A stretch of DNA of 64,000 bases from NCBI GenBank assembly GCA_017534745.1, contig JAFXVX010000002.1:62001-126000 (forward strand), in the 5' to 3' direction. This stretch comes from Bacteroidales bacterium (GTDB taxonomy: Bacteria; Bacteroidota; Bacteroidia; Bacteroidales; UBA932). This document shows positions 34,705-43,116 of this stretch, piece by piece (within the stretch, counting starts at the first letter, position 1; every line of letters begins with the position of its first letter). The notes under the pieces are model-generated. The model ran no database searches and was not told the DNA's origin. It worked only from the letters and a program-made list of their open reading frames with translations. Made by a program: the position numbers and the translations under genes.

Positions 34705-35411
34705 TCATAACCGCGCTCCGGGCCCTCCGGGACCTGTTTTTCCCACGACACTGCCTAGTCTGCGGCTGCCCCCTTGGCGCCGCGGAGGATGACCTTTGCA
34801 TCCCCTGCGCGGCAGACCTGCCCATGACACATATTTGGAAACTCCCCCATAACCCTTTGGCGGACAGGCTCAATTCCCGCATTGAAGCCCCCGGGGAATA
34901 CTACGCCTATGCCGCGGCGCTTCTTATCTACAAATCAGGCTCTCCCTACAACAAAATCCCGCAGGCCCTCAAGTACGACTACAACAGGGGAGCGGGGCGC
35001 CGTTTTGCGAAAATGCTGGGGGAACGGCTGCGGGAGGCGGCCCACTTCGCGGACGTGGACCTCATAGTCCCCGTCCCGCTCCACTGGACCCGCAGGCTCC
35101 GCCGTGGCTACAATCAGGCGGAGGTACTCGCCCGCGGAGTCGGCCGCATCCTTGGAGCCCCCGTGGCCCCAGCCGCCCTAAAGCGGCGCAGGCGCACAAA
35201 GACGCAGACGCGCCTTTCCGTAGAAGAAAAGGCGCGCAACGTCGCTTCCGCTTTCCGGGCCGCCCCGGCGAGGCCGGGCGTCCGGCATATACTCCTTATA
35301 GACGATGTTTTCACGACCGGCGCTACTCTCAGGGCCTCCCTCGAGGCGCTCCGCAGGGTCTATCCTCTGCCCGTCCGGATCTCGGTCGCGACCCTGTCGG
35401 CCGTTATATAA
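34701..35411 (+). CDS. comF: ComF family phosphoribosyltransferase-like protein
   Basis: A 236-aa protein with the ComF layout: N-terminal zinc-ribbon-like FFPRHCLVCGCPL ... DLCIPC, then a PRTase fold with VPVPLHWTRRLRRGYNQAEVLARG and the PRPP loop HILLIDDVFTTGATLRA. In transformable bacteria ComF helps process incoming DNA. There is no ATG before the Cys motifs; the most likely start is the TTG at 34701, which overlaps the fabG TGA (TTGA). It ends within the convergent DUF3298 gene by 8 nt. comM is also in the window, but no other competence genes are. Confidence 0.88.
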   Translation: MIITALRALRDLFFPRHCLVCGCPLGAAEDDLCIPCAADLPMTHIWKLPHNPLADRLNSRIEAPGEYYAYAAALLIYKSGSPYNKIPQALKYDYNRGAGRRFAKMLGERLREAAHFADVDLIVPVPLHWTRRLRRGYNQAEVLARGVGRILGAPVAPAALKRRRRTKTQTRLSVEEKARNVASAFRAAPARPGVRHILLIDDVFTTGATLRASLEALRRVYPLPVRISVATLSAVI

Positions 35412-36174
35412 AGTCGCGGAGTTCCTTCCAGGGCACCGTGACGGAGATGACTCCGAGATAGTACGCTCCGATCTCGTAGGGCTGGTAGTAATAGGTGATT
35501 CCTTTTTTACTGAGTTCAAAACAGCCGTTCGGCTCTATATCCTTGACAAAGAGGCTCTCGTAATCGTCGGAATCCTCCGGGAAGACATCCTTGAGGTGCT
35601 TCCGGAGCCCCTCGGTCAACGCCTCCTCGTAGCCCTCGGAGAAAATCTCCACCTCCGTCACGGGGTCGCCCGTCCTGACGGAAAGGACTATCGGAGACAG
35701 GCCCTGCACGCCGTGGACGCCGCCGGAATAGGTGTAGTATTCAGTAATATATGTAAGGAAATCCCTCCAGCGGCAGCTGAAATAGCCATAGGTGTTGTTC
35801 TCCCAGCAGTAGAACTCCTCGGCTTCGCCGGCGGAGAGTTTCTCCTTGTCCGCAAACCAGAACTCAAGGTTCTCACTGCGGTAGGTGTCTTCGAGGGTGG
35901 CCACGAACGAATCGACCGTCGTCTTCACATCCGACGGCTCGGCGTCCAGGTCGAGCGCGAAGGCGAGGATATTCGCCGTCATCTTGGTGAGGACGCTGTC
36001 CGGAAGGCCCTTAACGGGATAGTCGAGGGAAATGTCTATCGACAGGTCGGGCTTTTCAACCCCTTCCTCGAGCGGATAGCCGATGGTCACGGCATAGTTT
36101 TCAGTGGCGGGGAGTCTTGAGCACCCGGCCGCGACAAGCGCTGCCGCCGCGATTGCTAAAAGGATCTTTTTCAT
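35404..36174 (-). CDS. DUF3298/RsiV-like lipoprotein
   Basis: A 256-aa lipoprotein (AAALVAAGCSRL). The pattern YTYSGGVHGVQGLSPIVLSVRTGD and ITYYYQPYEIGAYYLGVISVTVPWKEL matches DUF3298 with its DUF4163 partner, the extracellular domain of RsiV-type lysozyme-sensing anti-sigma proteins, though here without a transmembrane anti-sigma part. Its ATG overlaps the GH2 gene's stop by 4 nt. Confidence 0.78.
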   Translation of the reverse strand: MKKILLAIAAAALVAAGCSRLPATENYAVTIGYPLEEGVEKPDLSIDISLDYPVKGLPDSVLTKMTANILAFALDLDAEPSDVKTTVDSFVATLEDTYRSENLEFWFADKEKLSAGEAEEFYCWENNTYGYFSCRWRDFLTYITEYYTYSGGVHGVQGLSPIVLSVRTGDPVTEVEIFSEGYEEALTEGLRKHLKDVFPEDSDDYESLFVKDIEPNGCFELSKKGITYYYQPYEIGAYYLGVISVTVPWKELRDFI

Positions 36175-38537
36175 ATAGTTGTAATGGGTATTTTTCCTGC
36201 GTTGCACCTGCCGCGGCGGAGCCCGTCGCTCCTGGCCTTGAGGATCAGGCGGCCTTTCGGACGAAGGATTACGGATGCGAGACCGTGGAAGGCCTTGATC
36301 GATGTGTTTGAGAACGGCTCGAGGGCGGTCGGATCACCGGCGTCCGTCGCCACAATCTCTCCCTTTCCCTTCACGGAAAATTCAATGATATTGTCGGCGT
36401 CCGGGCATAGCCTGCCGCGGCGGTCCACGATGGCGGCCGTCACGAAGACGAGGTCCCCGTAGCGCTCCTCCGCCGTCAATACTATCCTCTTCGGCTCCCC
36501 TGCCGTCTCGACCTTGTCCTCCGCCCAAATTGCGCCGTCTTTCCAGACCACTACGGACACTGTCCCAGGCTCATAGACGGTCTCGTCCCAGCGCAGCCTG
36601 TACTGCCCCGGCCCCTTCTCCCGGACGCCCTGCGAAACGCCGTTGATAAACAACTCGCCGCGGTCGCCGGAAGTGTAAACGTGGACCGGAGTCACCTCGC
36701 CTTCGCGGCCCGGCCAGGTCCAGTGGGGAAGGATATGGGCCGACGGGAGCTCCGGACGCCAGCGGGCCTGGTACAGCCAGAACCTGTCCTTGGGGAAGCC
36801 CGCAAGATCGAAGATGCCGAAATAAGAGCTCCGGGAAGGTGATTTTATCTTCCCGAGCTCCTCGAGCTGCTTCTCGGCCTTCGCCCGCTCGACCGGGTCG
36901 TGGAAATTCGTGAGGACTGTGACATCCGAATTGTAGGGCGTAGGCTCTCCCAGGTAGTCAAAGCCGGTCCAGACGAACTCGCCGGCGCACTCCGGGACCT
37001 GGTCCTCGAAGCCCCACTCGTAGTCGGGGCACGAGGCCCACCACGGAGCGTAGAGGTCATAGGAGCTCATCTGGAAATCCGCCTGCCCGCCGCTCTTGTC
37101 GTCGGTCACGGGGAAGACGTAGAATCCTCTCGTAGAAATAGTTGACGCCGTCTCGCTGCCGTAGAACGGCTTGCCTGGATTAGCCTTGCGGAAGGCTTCG
37201 TAGGCGTGGGGCTTGTAATTGAAGCCATAGACATCGGTGGTGAAGCGCCAGTCGGTCTCCGAGGCCCAGAGGTTGTCGTTGCCGCTGGTCGTCCTCCTCG
37301 ACGGATCGAGGCGGTGGCATAGCACAGAGAGCTCCGCAGCGATGTGATATTTGTCCGGGTATCCCTGCTCTCCCACCTCGTTGCCGATGCTCCAGAGGAT
37401 CACGGAAGGGTGATTACGATCCCTGAGGATCATGTCGGTGAGGTCCTTCTCGCCCCACTCGTCGAAGAGGGTCGCATAGCCGTTGGGGCGCTTGGGGACA
37501 GTCCATGTGTCGGTCAGCTCGTCGATGACGAGGAAACCGAGACGGTCGCAGAGGTCGAGCAGCTCCGGGGCCGGCGGGTTGTGGGCGCTGCGGATTGCGT
37601 TGCAGCCCATCTCCTTGAGTTTGAGGAGCCTGCGGATCCACGCACCCTCATTCCAGGCCGCGCCGAGAGCGCCGGCATCGTGGTGGAGGCACACTCCCTT
37701 GAGGAAGGTCTTCTCGCCGTTGAGGTAGAAACCGTCTGGCTTAAACTTTGCGTCCCGAAGCCCAACCGGTACAGACACCGTCTCGCTGCCGAGCGGGGTA
37801 GTCACCTTGACCTCCAGGTCATAGAGCACGGGGGATTCCGGACTCCATTTATTCGGGTTCTTGATAAAAAAGCCGAACTCCTTGCTTTCCCCGTCAGCGA
37901 CCTTTACATCTTCAATCGTCTGGGTGCCAATAACTTTGCCGTCCAGCGAAAGGGTCGCCTCCAGCGCCCCGGACGAGTCGCCACGGAAGCTGGTCTTTAC
38001 GAAAACGGCGGCACTCCCGGCCGTCACGGAAACGCCATATTGAGCAAATCCGGCCTTGGGAGCTTTGACGAGATAGACATTTCTATATATTCCACCGCCG
38101 GGATACCAGCGGCTGGAATCATCGGGATTGACGACCTTTACCGCTATCAAGTTCGAGCCCTCCTTCAGGAAAGGGGTAAGGACGGCGCGGAAGGAGCTGT
38201 ATCCATAAGGCCGCCTGCAGACGGGCTGCCCGTTGCAGAACACCTCCGCACCGGACATGACGCCGCCGAAGTCGAGGAAAACCTCGCCCTGAAGGTCTTC
38301 TGCGCTGACCTCCAGGCTCTTGCGGTACCAGGCGGTCCCCATCCAGGGAAGTTTGCCCGTGCTGCCGTCGGCGTCTATGTCGAAAGGACCCTCCACTCCC
38401 CAGTCGTGGGGGAGGTCAAGAGTCCTCCACTGAGCCTCTTCCGCAGGCTGTTCCTCGCCTTTGAAGAACTGCCAGAGTGAATTGAAGGGAGTTATTTGCA
38501 GCAGCGACAGCGCGGCGGCGACAAGAAGTGCGTTCAT
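36171..38537 (-). CDS. Glycoside hydrolase family 2 protein (beta-galactosidase-like)
   Basis: A 788-aa secreted GH2: sugar-binding jelly roll (about 20-160), immunoglobulin-like domain, TIM barrel (about 275-560) and C-terminal sandwich domains. Acid/base Glu in WSIGNEVGEQ (about 387) and nucleophile Glu in FYGSETAS (about 462), with the DRNHPSVI and HNPPAPELLDLCD motifs intact. Probable substrate is a beta-galactoside or beta-glucuronide of plant or host glycans; specificity not decided. It ends inside the DUF3298 start and begins inside the lolA stop (4-nt overlaps), so it is co-transcribed with both. Confidence 0.92.
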   Translation of the reverse strand: MNALLVAAALSLLQITPFNSLWQFFKGEEQPAEEAQWRTLDLPHDWGVEGPFDIDADGSTGKLPWMGTAWYRKSLEVSAEDLQGEVFLDFGGVMSGAEVFCNGQPVCRRPYGYSSFRAVLTPFLKEGSNLIAVKVVNPDDSSRWYPGGGIYRNVYLVKAPKAGFAQYGVSVTAGSAAVFVKTSFRGDSSGALEATLSLDGKVIGTQTIEDVKVADGESKEFGFFIKNPNKWSPESPVLYDLEVKVTTPLGSETVSVPVGLRDAKFKPDGFYLNGEKTFLKGVCLHHDAGALGAAWNEGAWIRRLLKLKEMGCNAIRSAHNPPAPELLDLCDRLGFLVIDELTDTWTVPKRPNGYATLFDEWGEKDLTDMILRDRNHPSVILWSIGNEVGEQGYPDKYHIAAELSVLCHRLDPSRRTTSGNDNLWASETDWRFTTDVYGFNYKPHAYEAFRKANPGKPFYGSETASTISTRGFYVFPVTDDKSGGQADFQMSSYDLYAPWWASCPDYEWGFEDQVPECAGEFVWTGFDYLGEPTPYNSDVTVLTNFHDPVERAKAEKQLEELGKIKSPSRSSYFGIFDLAGFPKDRFWLYQARWRPELPSAHILPHWTWPGREGEVTPVHVYTSGDRGELFINGVSQGVREKGPGQYRLRWDETVYEPGTVSVVVWKDGAIWAEDKVETAGEPKRIVLTAEERYGDLVFVTAAIVDRRGRLCPDADNIIEFSVKGKGEIVATDAGDPTALEPFSNTSIKAFHGLASVILRPKGRLILKARSDGLRRGRCNAGKIPITTI

Positions 38538-39157
38538 CGTTTGGGGATTTCGAAGACAGAATCTGCGGGTTTACGGGTGACGATGTCGGACATCGTGTAG
38601 GTGTTGACGGTGCCGGAGAACTCCTCCATCACGAGCACCACCGGCAGGCAGTCGCTCTTGCGATAGGTCACGCTGATGCGGGAATACCCCCTCGCGGCCT
38701 TCTTTTTGGCCGACACGGTCACGACGTAATTTTTGGCTTCCTCGGTCACCGTGAGGGTCCCGTCGTTCTCCTTCGCCACATCGCGCATCTTGCCGCGGAT
38801 GCTGTAAAGCAGGGAGTTGCGGAGAATACCCATCGCAGGGGTCTTCACACAGTCGAAAGTGTTGCCCACGTCGCTTCCGCGCCTGATATACATCATCTTG
38901 CCGTTGACGAGGGTGAGGTCCGTCGCCGGGGTCGTGTACTGCATGCGCAGCTTCTCCGGAGGCACGAAATACATCGTCCCTTCCATATTGATGGTCTTGC
39001 CGGAAGCCTTTATGAAGCGGGACTGGTCGAAATGGCTCTGGGCGGCGGCAAGCGCCGCATTGGTCTTCTCTATCTTGTCGAGGATCTCTGTGTCCGAAGC
39101 CGCGGATGCTGCGAGGGGGAGAAGTGCGACAGAGAGTATAAGGAAAATTCTTTTCAT
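38534..39157 (-). CDS. lolA: LolA-like outer-membrane lipoprotein carrier
   Basis: A 207-aa periplasmic protein with a signal peptide (VALLPLAASAA) and LolA-like beta-sheet pattern (GTMYFVPPEKLRMQYTTP, DLTLVNGKMMYIRRG, ISVTYRKSDCLPVVLVMEEF). LolA shuttles lipoproteins from LolCDE to the outer membrane; Bacteroidetes often hold several LolA paralogues. Overlap with the GH2 gene (ATGA) suggests linked expression. Confidence 0.78.
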   Translation of the reverse strand: MKRIFLILSVALLPLAASAASDTEILDKIEKTNAALAAAQSHFDQSRFIKASGKTINMEGTMYFVPPEKLRMQYTTPATDLTLVNGKMMYIRRGSDVGNTFDCVKTPAMGILRNSLLYSIRGKMRDVAKENDGTLTVTEEAKNYVVTVSAKKKAARGYSRISVTYRKSDCLPVVLVMEEFSGTVNTYTMSDIVTRKPADSVFEIPKR

Positions 39158-39160
39158 GCC

Positions 39161-39778
39161 TTAGAAGTTGAAAGTCAGGCCCATACCGCCCGACTGCGTC
39201 TGGCCGAAATCGAAGTAGGCCTGCTGGGGAGCTCCGAGCGAGTTGCAGTAATTGACGGTCTTGCGGAAGCCGCGGTCGCCGACGCACATCAGCACGACGC
39301 CCGTGATGGTCATCGCGGAAGTCGCGATGCTGATGTAGCCCGGGATCTGGGCCTCCTTGCTCATATTGGACCACATCTCATCGACCGCATCGCCGCCGAA
39401 CGGGGCCACGAAAACAGTCCCTATAAGGGCAGCCATGAAATAGACGCCGCCCCAGCAGAAGCATATCGTAGAGCCTGTTACACCTCCGCAGAGGAGGCCG
39501 AGGCCGGTCCAGAATTCGGTGTTATACTTGTCCCATTTGGGGTTGAGGTCCTCCCCTGCAATGTTGGAGAGCAGGGAACGGCGTGCGTCGGAGGGAAGCT
39601 TGTATCCGTCTATCGCGATGGTCGTGCCCTTCTTCACAAGGGCGCCGGGAACCCAGTTGACACTCCCGTCTTCATTCATGATACCGACAGGTATCTCTTT
39701 GTCTTTTTTAGGGTCCTCCGCAAACGCCGACAGGCCGACGAGAAGGACCGATGCAATCAGTAAAACAATCTTTCTCAT
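39161..39778 (-). CDS. Hypothetical secreted membrane protein
   Basis: A 205-aa protein with signal peptide (VLLVGLSAFAED), a mature region with WVPGALVKKGTTIAIDGYKL, two hydrophobic glycine-rich segments (about 92-125 and 146-165) and the end QTQSGGMGLTFNF, which ends in Phe like barrel or OM proteins. No family known to me. It lies 3 nt upstream of lolA and opens the operon with GH2 and DUF3298. Confidence 0.6.
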   Translation of the reverse strand: MRKIVLLIASVLLVGLSAFAEDPKKDKEIPVGIMNEDGSVNWVPGALVKKGTTIAIDGYKLPSDARRSLLSNIAGEDLNPKWDKYNTEFWTGLGLLCGGVTGSTICFCWGGVYFMAALIGTVFVAPFGGDAVDEMWSNMSKEAQIPGYISIATSAMTITGVVLMCVGDRGFRKTVNYCNSLGAPQQAYFDFGQTQSGGMGLTFNF

Positions 39779-39860
39779 AATCTTTCACATTTTATGCAGC
39801 GGGTGCTCCCGGCTGCATATTCGATGCCAGACAAAAATAGTAATTTTTAAGGAATATGAT

Positions 39861-39868
39861 TATATTTG
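39861..39868 (+). promoter_or_regulatory. -7 element upstream of lemA
   Basis: TATATTTG about 57 nt before the lemA ATG, with an AT-rich upstream stretch; the -33 spacing has no clear TTTG. Confidence 0.5.
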
Positions 39869-39924
39869 CCGTTAGCGCAACTCCGGCGGCGCACGCGAAA
39901 CGTTAAACCATAACCATTTATACC

Positions 39925-40479
39925 ATGACCATCATCATCACAGTCGTTGTCATCGCTGTTGTAGTCATCCTCATCCTCTGGGGCATCAGCGTGCAGAACA
40001 AGCTTGTCAAGGCCGACGAGCTCTCCAAGAACGCTCTCCGCCAGATCAACGTCCAGCAGATGAGCCGTTACGACGCCATCAAGGCCCTCGTCAAGCTGAC
40101 CCGTGAGTACTCGGCCCACGAGAGCGACACCCTCAAGGGCGTCATCGAGGCCCGCAAAGTGACCTCCAGCGCCTCGCCGACCGTCGAGGACATCCAGAGA
40201 AACGAGCAGAACCTCCGCGCCATTACCGCCCAGATCAGCGCCGTCGCCGAGCAGTATCCCGACCTCAAGGCCAACCAGGTCTATCTGCAGACAATGAACG
40301 ACATCAAGGGCTACGAAGAGAACGTCCGCCTCTCCAGGATGACCTTCAACGACACCGTGACGAAGTTCAACAACCTCGCCCGCATGTTCCCCGGCTCCAT
40401 CATCGCCGGCATGCTCGGCTTCCCTCCGAAGGAGTACCTCGCAGAGGACACCTCGAAGGCCGACTTTCCAGATTTTTAG
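39925..40479 (+). CDS. lemA: LemA family protein
   Basis: A 184-aa protein with one N-terminal transmembrane helix (about 2-22) and the LemA coiled helical domain: RYDAIKALVKLTREYSAHE, NEQNLRAITAQISAVAEQYPDLKANQ, VRLSRMTFNDTVTKFNNLARMFPGSIIAGMLGF. Full family length. Function unclear. Bacteroidetes often place it beside DUF2207 or TPM proteins, as here (7 nt). Confidence 0.93.
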   Translation: MTIIITVVVIAVVVILILWGISVQNKLVKADELSKNALRQINVQQMSRYDAIKALVKLTREYSAHESDTLKGVIEARKVTSSASPTVEDIQRNEQNLRAITAQISAVAEQYPDLKANQVYLQTMNDIKGYEENVRLSRMTFNDTVTKFNNLARMFPGSIIAGMLGFPPKEYLAEDTSKADFPDF

Positions 40480-40486
40480 CAGTTCC

Positions 40487-42190
40487 ATGCGGCGGTTCCT
40501 TTCAAAGGCGGCGGCCCTGTCCGCCGTCCTTTTCGCCTGCCTGACGGTCTCCGCCCAGGAGATACGCTCCGTGCGTACCCTCTGCGAGCTTTACGCCGAC
40601 GGCTCGGCTGACGTCTCCCAAATCTGGGACGTCAACGTCGTCTCCGGGACCGAATGGTACATCCCGATCGGGAACCTCGGAAAGATGACGGTCTCCGACC
40701 TCCACGTCTATGAGGGCGACGAAGAGTTCATATCCGAAGGCCGCTCGTGGGACACCCACCGCAGCCTCGTCGAAAAGGCGGGCCGCTGCGGCATCCTTGA
40801 CAAGGGCTCCGACGGAGTGGAGCTCTGCTGGGGCCAGGGCAGCTACGGAGACCACGAATGGGTCGTGACCTATCACCTGACCGGCCTCGTCCAGTCCCTC
40901 AAGGACTGCGACGCCTTCAACTACATGTTCGTCAACCCGGGTCTCGTCGCGACGCCGCAGTACATCAACCTGTTCATTTCCAACGACACGGAAGGCCCGG
41001 CCTGGACGGAGGAGAACGTCCATTTCTGGAGCTTCGGCTACGAGGGCGAGTGCTGGCTCGAAGAGGACGGCATCGCCTTCGAGTCCGACGGGAACATTAA
41101 GCAGATGATCGCCCTCGTCCAGTTCGACAAGGGTCTCTTCTCCCCGACCGTAGAGCGCAACATCAAGTTCGAAAAGATGCGGAAGAAGGCCTTCAAGGGC
41201 AGTTCCTACGCATCCAAGGGAGGCGGGTTCCTGAGCGGGATGGACTTCGAAGGAGTTCTCACCATCCTTGCCGTCATAGCCATCGTCTTAGGCGCCATCT
41301 TTATGGGCCTGCGCGAAATTTTCCTCAAGGCGACGGGCGCCGTATATAAAGATAAGGTATTCGGCACTTCCAAATTCGACGGCTACTTCCGCGAGGCGCC
41401 GTTCGGAGGCAACCTTGCGGCGGGTTTCTACGTGTTCAACAACGCCTACCGCACCATTTTCCATCCTAACGCCGAAAAGGGCATCATAGGGGCTTACCTC
41501 CTCAAATGGGTAATGGAAGGCGTCCTGAAGCCCCTAAAGGATGAAAGCGGCAAAAAGACAAAGATTTCCTTCCAAATTATGGAAGGGGACGAGCCGCTGA
41601 GCTTCGAAGATTCCTGCGAGCAGGAGCTCTTCGCGATGGTCCGTTCCGCTTCCGGCGCCAACCTAATCCTCGAAGACAACGAGCTCGAGAATTGGGCGCG
41701 GATCAACTACAAGTCCTTCACTTCCTGGAAAGAGAGCGTCAACATGACCGGCTTCTCCAACAAGCTCCTCTTCGGCGAGTCCAGGACTCCCGAAGCCGAG
41801 CAGGAGGAGGCCCGCCGCGTCATCGAGTTCCGCAACTTCCTCAACGATTTCACCCTCGCCGCCGAGAGGGAAGTCCCGGAGGTCGGTCTGTGGAAAAACT
41901 ACCTTGTCTTCGCGACCCTGTTCGGCATAGCCGACAAGGTCTCCGAAGCCATGAAGAAACTCTACCCGACAGACTTCGAGAAGTTCTCCAACGAGACTAT
42001 CGGAGTCAATTCGGCTTATATGTATAACCTCGTCTGGTTCTCCAGCCGTCTCGGCGAGAACGCCTTCTCAAAGGCGGAAAGCGCCGAGGCAGAGGCAAGC
42101 GCGAAAGCCCGCGGCGGCGGTGGAGGCCGCACCTCCTTTGGCGGAGGAGGCGGTTTCTCCGGCGGCGGTTTTGGCGGCGGTTCAAGATAA
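40487..42190 (+). CDS. DUF2207 domain membrane protein
   Basis: A 567-aa protein with a signal peptide (FACLTVSAQE), an extracytoplasmic beta-rich DUF2207-like domain (ICL..DVNVVSGTEWYIPIGNLG, FNYMFVNPGL), a transmembrane helix (about 263-283), and a cytoplasmic region ending in a glycine-rich tail GGGGFSGGGFGGGSR. The gly tail is common to DUF2207/TPM proteins adjacent to LemA. Role unknown. Confidence 0.85.
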   Translation: MRRFLSKAAALSAVLFACLTVSAQEIRSVRTLCELYADGSADVSQIWDVNVVSGTEWYIPIGNLGKMTVSDLHVYEGDEEFISEGRSWDTHRSLVEKAGRCGILDKGSDGVELCWGQGSYGDHEWVVTYHLTGLVQSLKDCDAFNYMFVNPGLVATPQYINLFISNDTEGPAWTEENVHFWSFGYEGECWLEEDGIAFESDGNIKQMIALVQFDKGLFSPTVERNIKFEKMRKKAFKGSSYASKGGGFLSGMDFEGVLTILAVIAIVLGAIFMGLREIFLKATGAVYKDKVFGTSKFDGYFREAPFGGNLAAGFYVFNNAYRTIFHPNAEKGIIGAYLLKWVMEGVLKPLKDESGKKTKISFQIMEGDEPLSFEDSCEQELFAMVRSASGANLILEDNELENWARINYKSFTSWKESVNMTGFSNKLLFGESRTPEAEQEEARRVIEFRNFLNDFTLAAEREVPEVGLWKNYLVFATLFGIADKVSEAMKKLYPTDFEKFSNETIGVNSAYMYNLVWFSSRLGENAFSKAESAEAEASAKARGGGGGRTSFGGGGGFSGGGFGGGSR

Positions 42191-42214
42191 TTTATCGTTT
42201 AACAATAATTAATT

Positions 42215-42976
42215 ATGAAAAAATCACTATTTATCGCTCTCGCGCTGGTCGCCATGCTCTCCAGCTGCGTCGTGTCAAAGAAAAACTACGACTCCCTGAT
42301 GGCCGACTACACCGAGCTCCGGGAGAACCACCTGGGCCTCCAGGAGGAGTACGCCTCGCAGAACGAGGAACTCTCCGACATCCTCAACTCCCTCGCCGAT
42401 GTCTCGGGCCAGACGACCTCCCTCAAGCTGAATGTCGAGCAGGGCTCCGCCAAGGTGGACCAGGCTGCCGATATCCAGGAGCAGATCACCATAATCAAGG
42501 AGAAACTCGACTCCCTCGACGCTCTCCAGGAGAAGTCCAAGAAGACCAACGCCTACCTCCAGAAGACGATAAAGAACCTCAAGGAGGTCGTGGCTTCCCA
42601 GGAGGAGGAGATCACCAACCTCAAGGCTGAGATCGAAGCCAAGGACCAGACCATCCAGCACCAGGCTGCCGAGATCAAGGAGAAATCCGGCAAGATCGAG
42701 GAGCAGGCCGCCGACATCGAGGCTAAGAACGAGGAACTCAAGAGGCTCGTCGCCAAGCAGACCCAGATGATCTTCAACGCCGGCACAGTCCTCGAGGACA
42801 TCGGCGATTCCGCCCCTGAGGTGAGCTGGAAGAAGAATAAGCAGAAGATGGCCAACATGAGGCTTTCCCTCTACAACGAGGCCATGACCAACTACAAGCA
42901 GGCGCAGTCCCAGGGCCATTCCGAGGCCGCCGCCCGCATCGCCGCCCTCGAAGAAAAGATCGCTGCCCTGAAGTAA
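42215..42976 (+). CDS. Coiled-coil lipoprotein
   Basis: A 253-aa lipoprotein (VAMLSSCVVSKKNYDSL, Cys about 18) whose residues ~40-175 form one long heptad-rich coiled coil (QEEYASQNEELSDIL, KDQTIQHQAAEIKEK, IEEQAADIEAKNEELK). It could form a trimer or dimer reaching through the periplasm. Followed by palindromic repeats. No enzymatic motif. Confidence 0.72.
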   Translation: MKKSLFIALALVAMLSSCVVSKKNYDSLMADYTELRENHLGLQEEYASQNEELSDILNSLADVSGQTTSLKLNVEQGSAKVDQAADIQEQITIIKEKLDSLDALQEKSKKTNAYLQKTIKNLKEVVASQEEEITNLKAEIEAKDQTIQHQAAEIKEKSGKIEEQAADIEAKNEELKRLVAKQTQMIFNAGTVLEDIGDSAPEVSWKKNKQKMANMRLSLYNEAMTNYKQAQSQGHSEAAARIAALEEKIAALK

Positions 42977-42979
42977 CCC

Positions 42980-43057
42980 GTCATTCCGGGCTTGACCCGG
43001 AATCTCCCCTTCAATTTTCCTCGACTTCCTTGTCATTCCGAGCGAAGTCGAGGAATC
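42980..43057. repeat. Dispersed palindromic repeats (GTCATTCC type)
   Basis: Two units: GTCATTCCGGGCTTGACCC followed by GGAATC (42980-43004) and GTCATTCCGAGCGAAGTCGAGGAATC as 43032-43057; the second also pairs with upstream CCTCGACTTC (43019-43028). It lies between two genes on the same strand. Confidence 0.75.
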
Positions 43058-43116
43058 TCTTTTTTATTTGGTACAAAAAATGCATAAGCGGGGGTAAATC
43101 GTTAAACTTCGGAACC

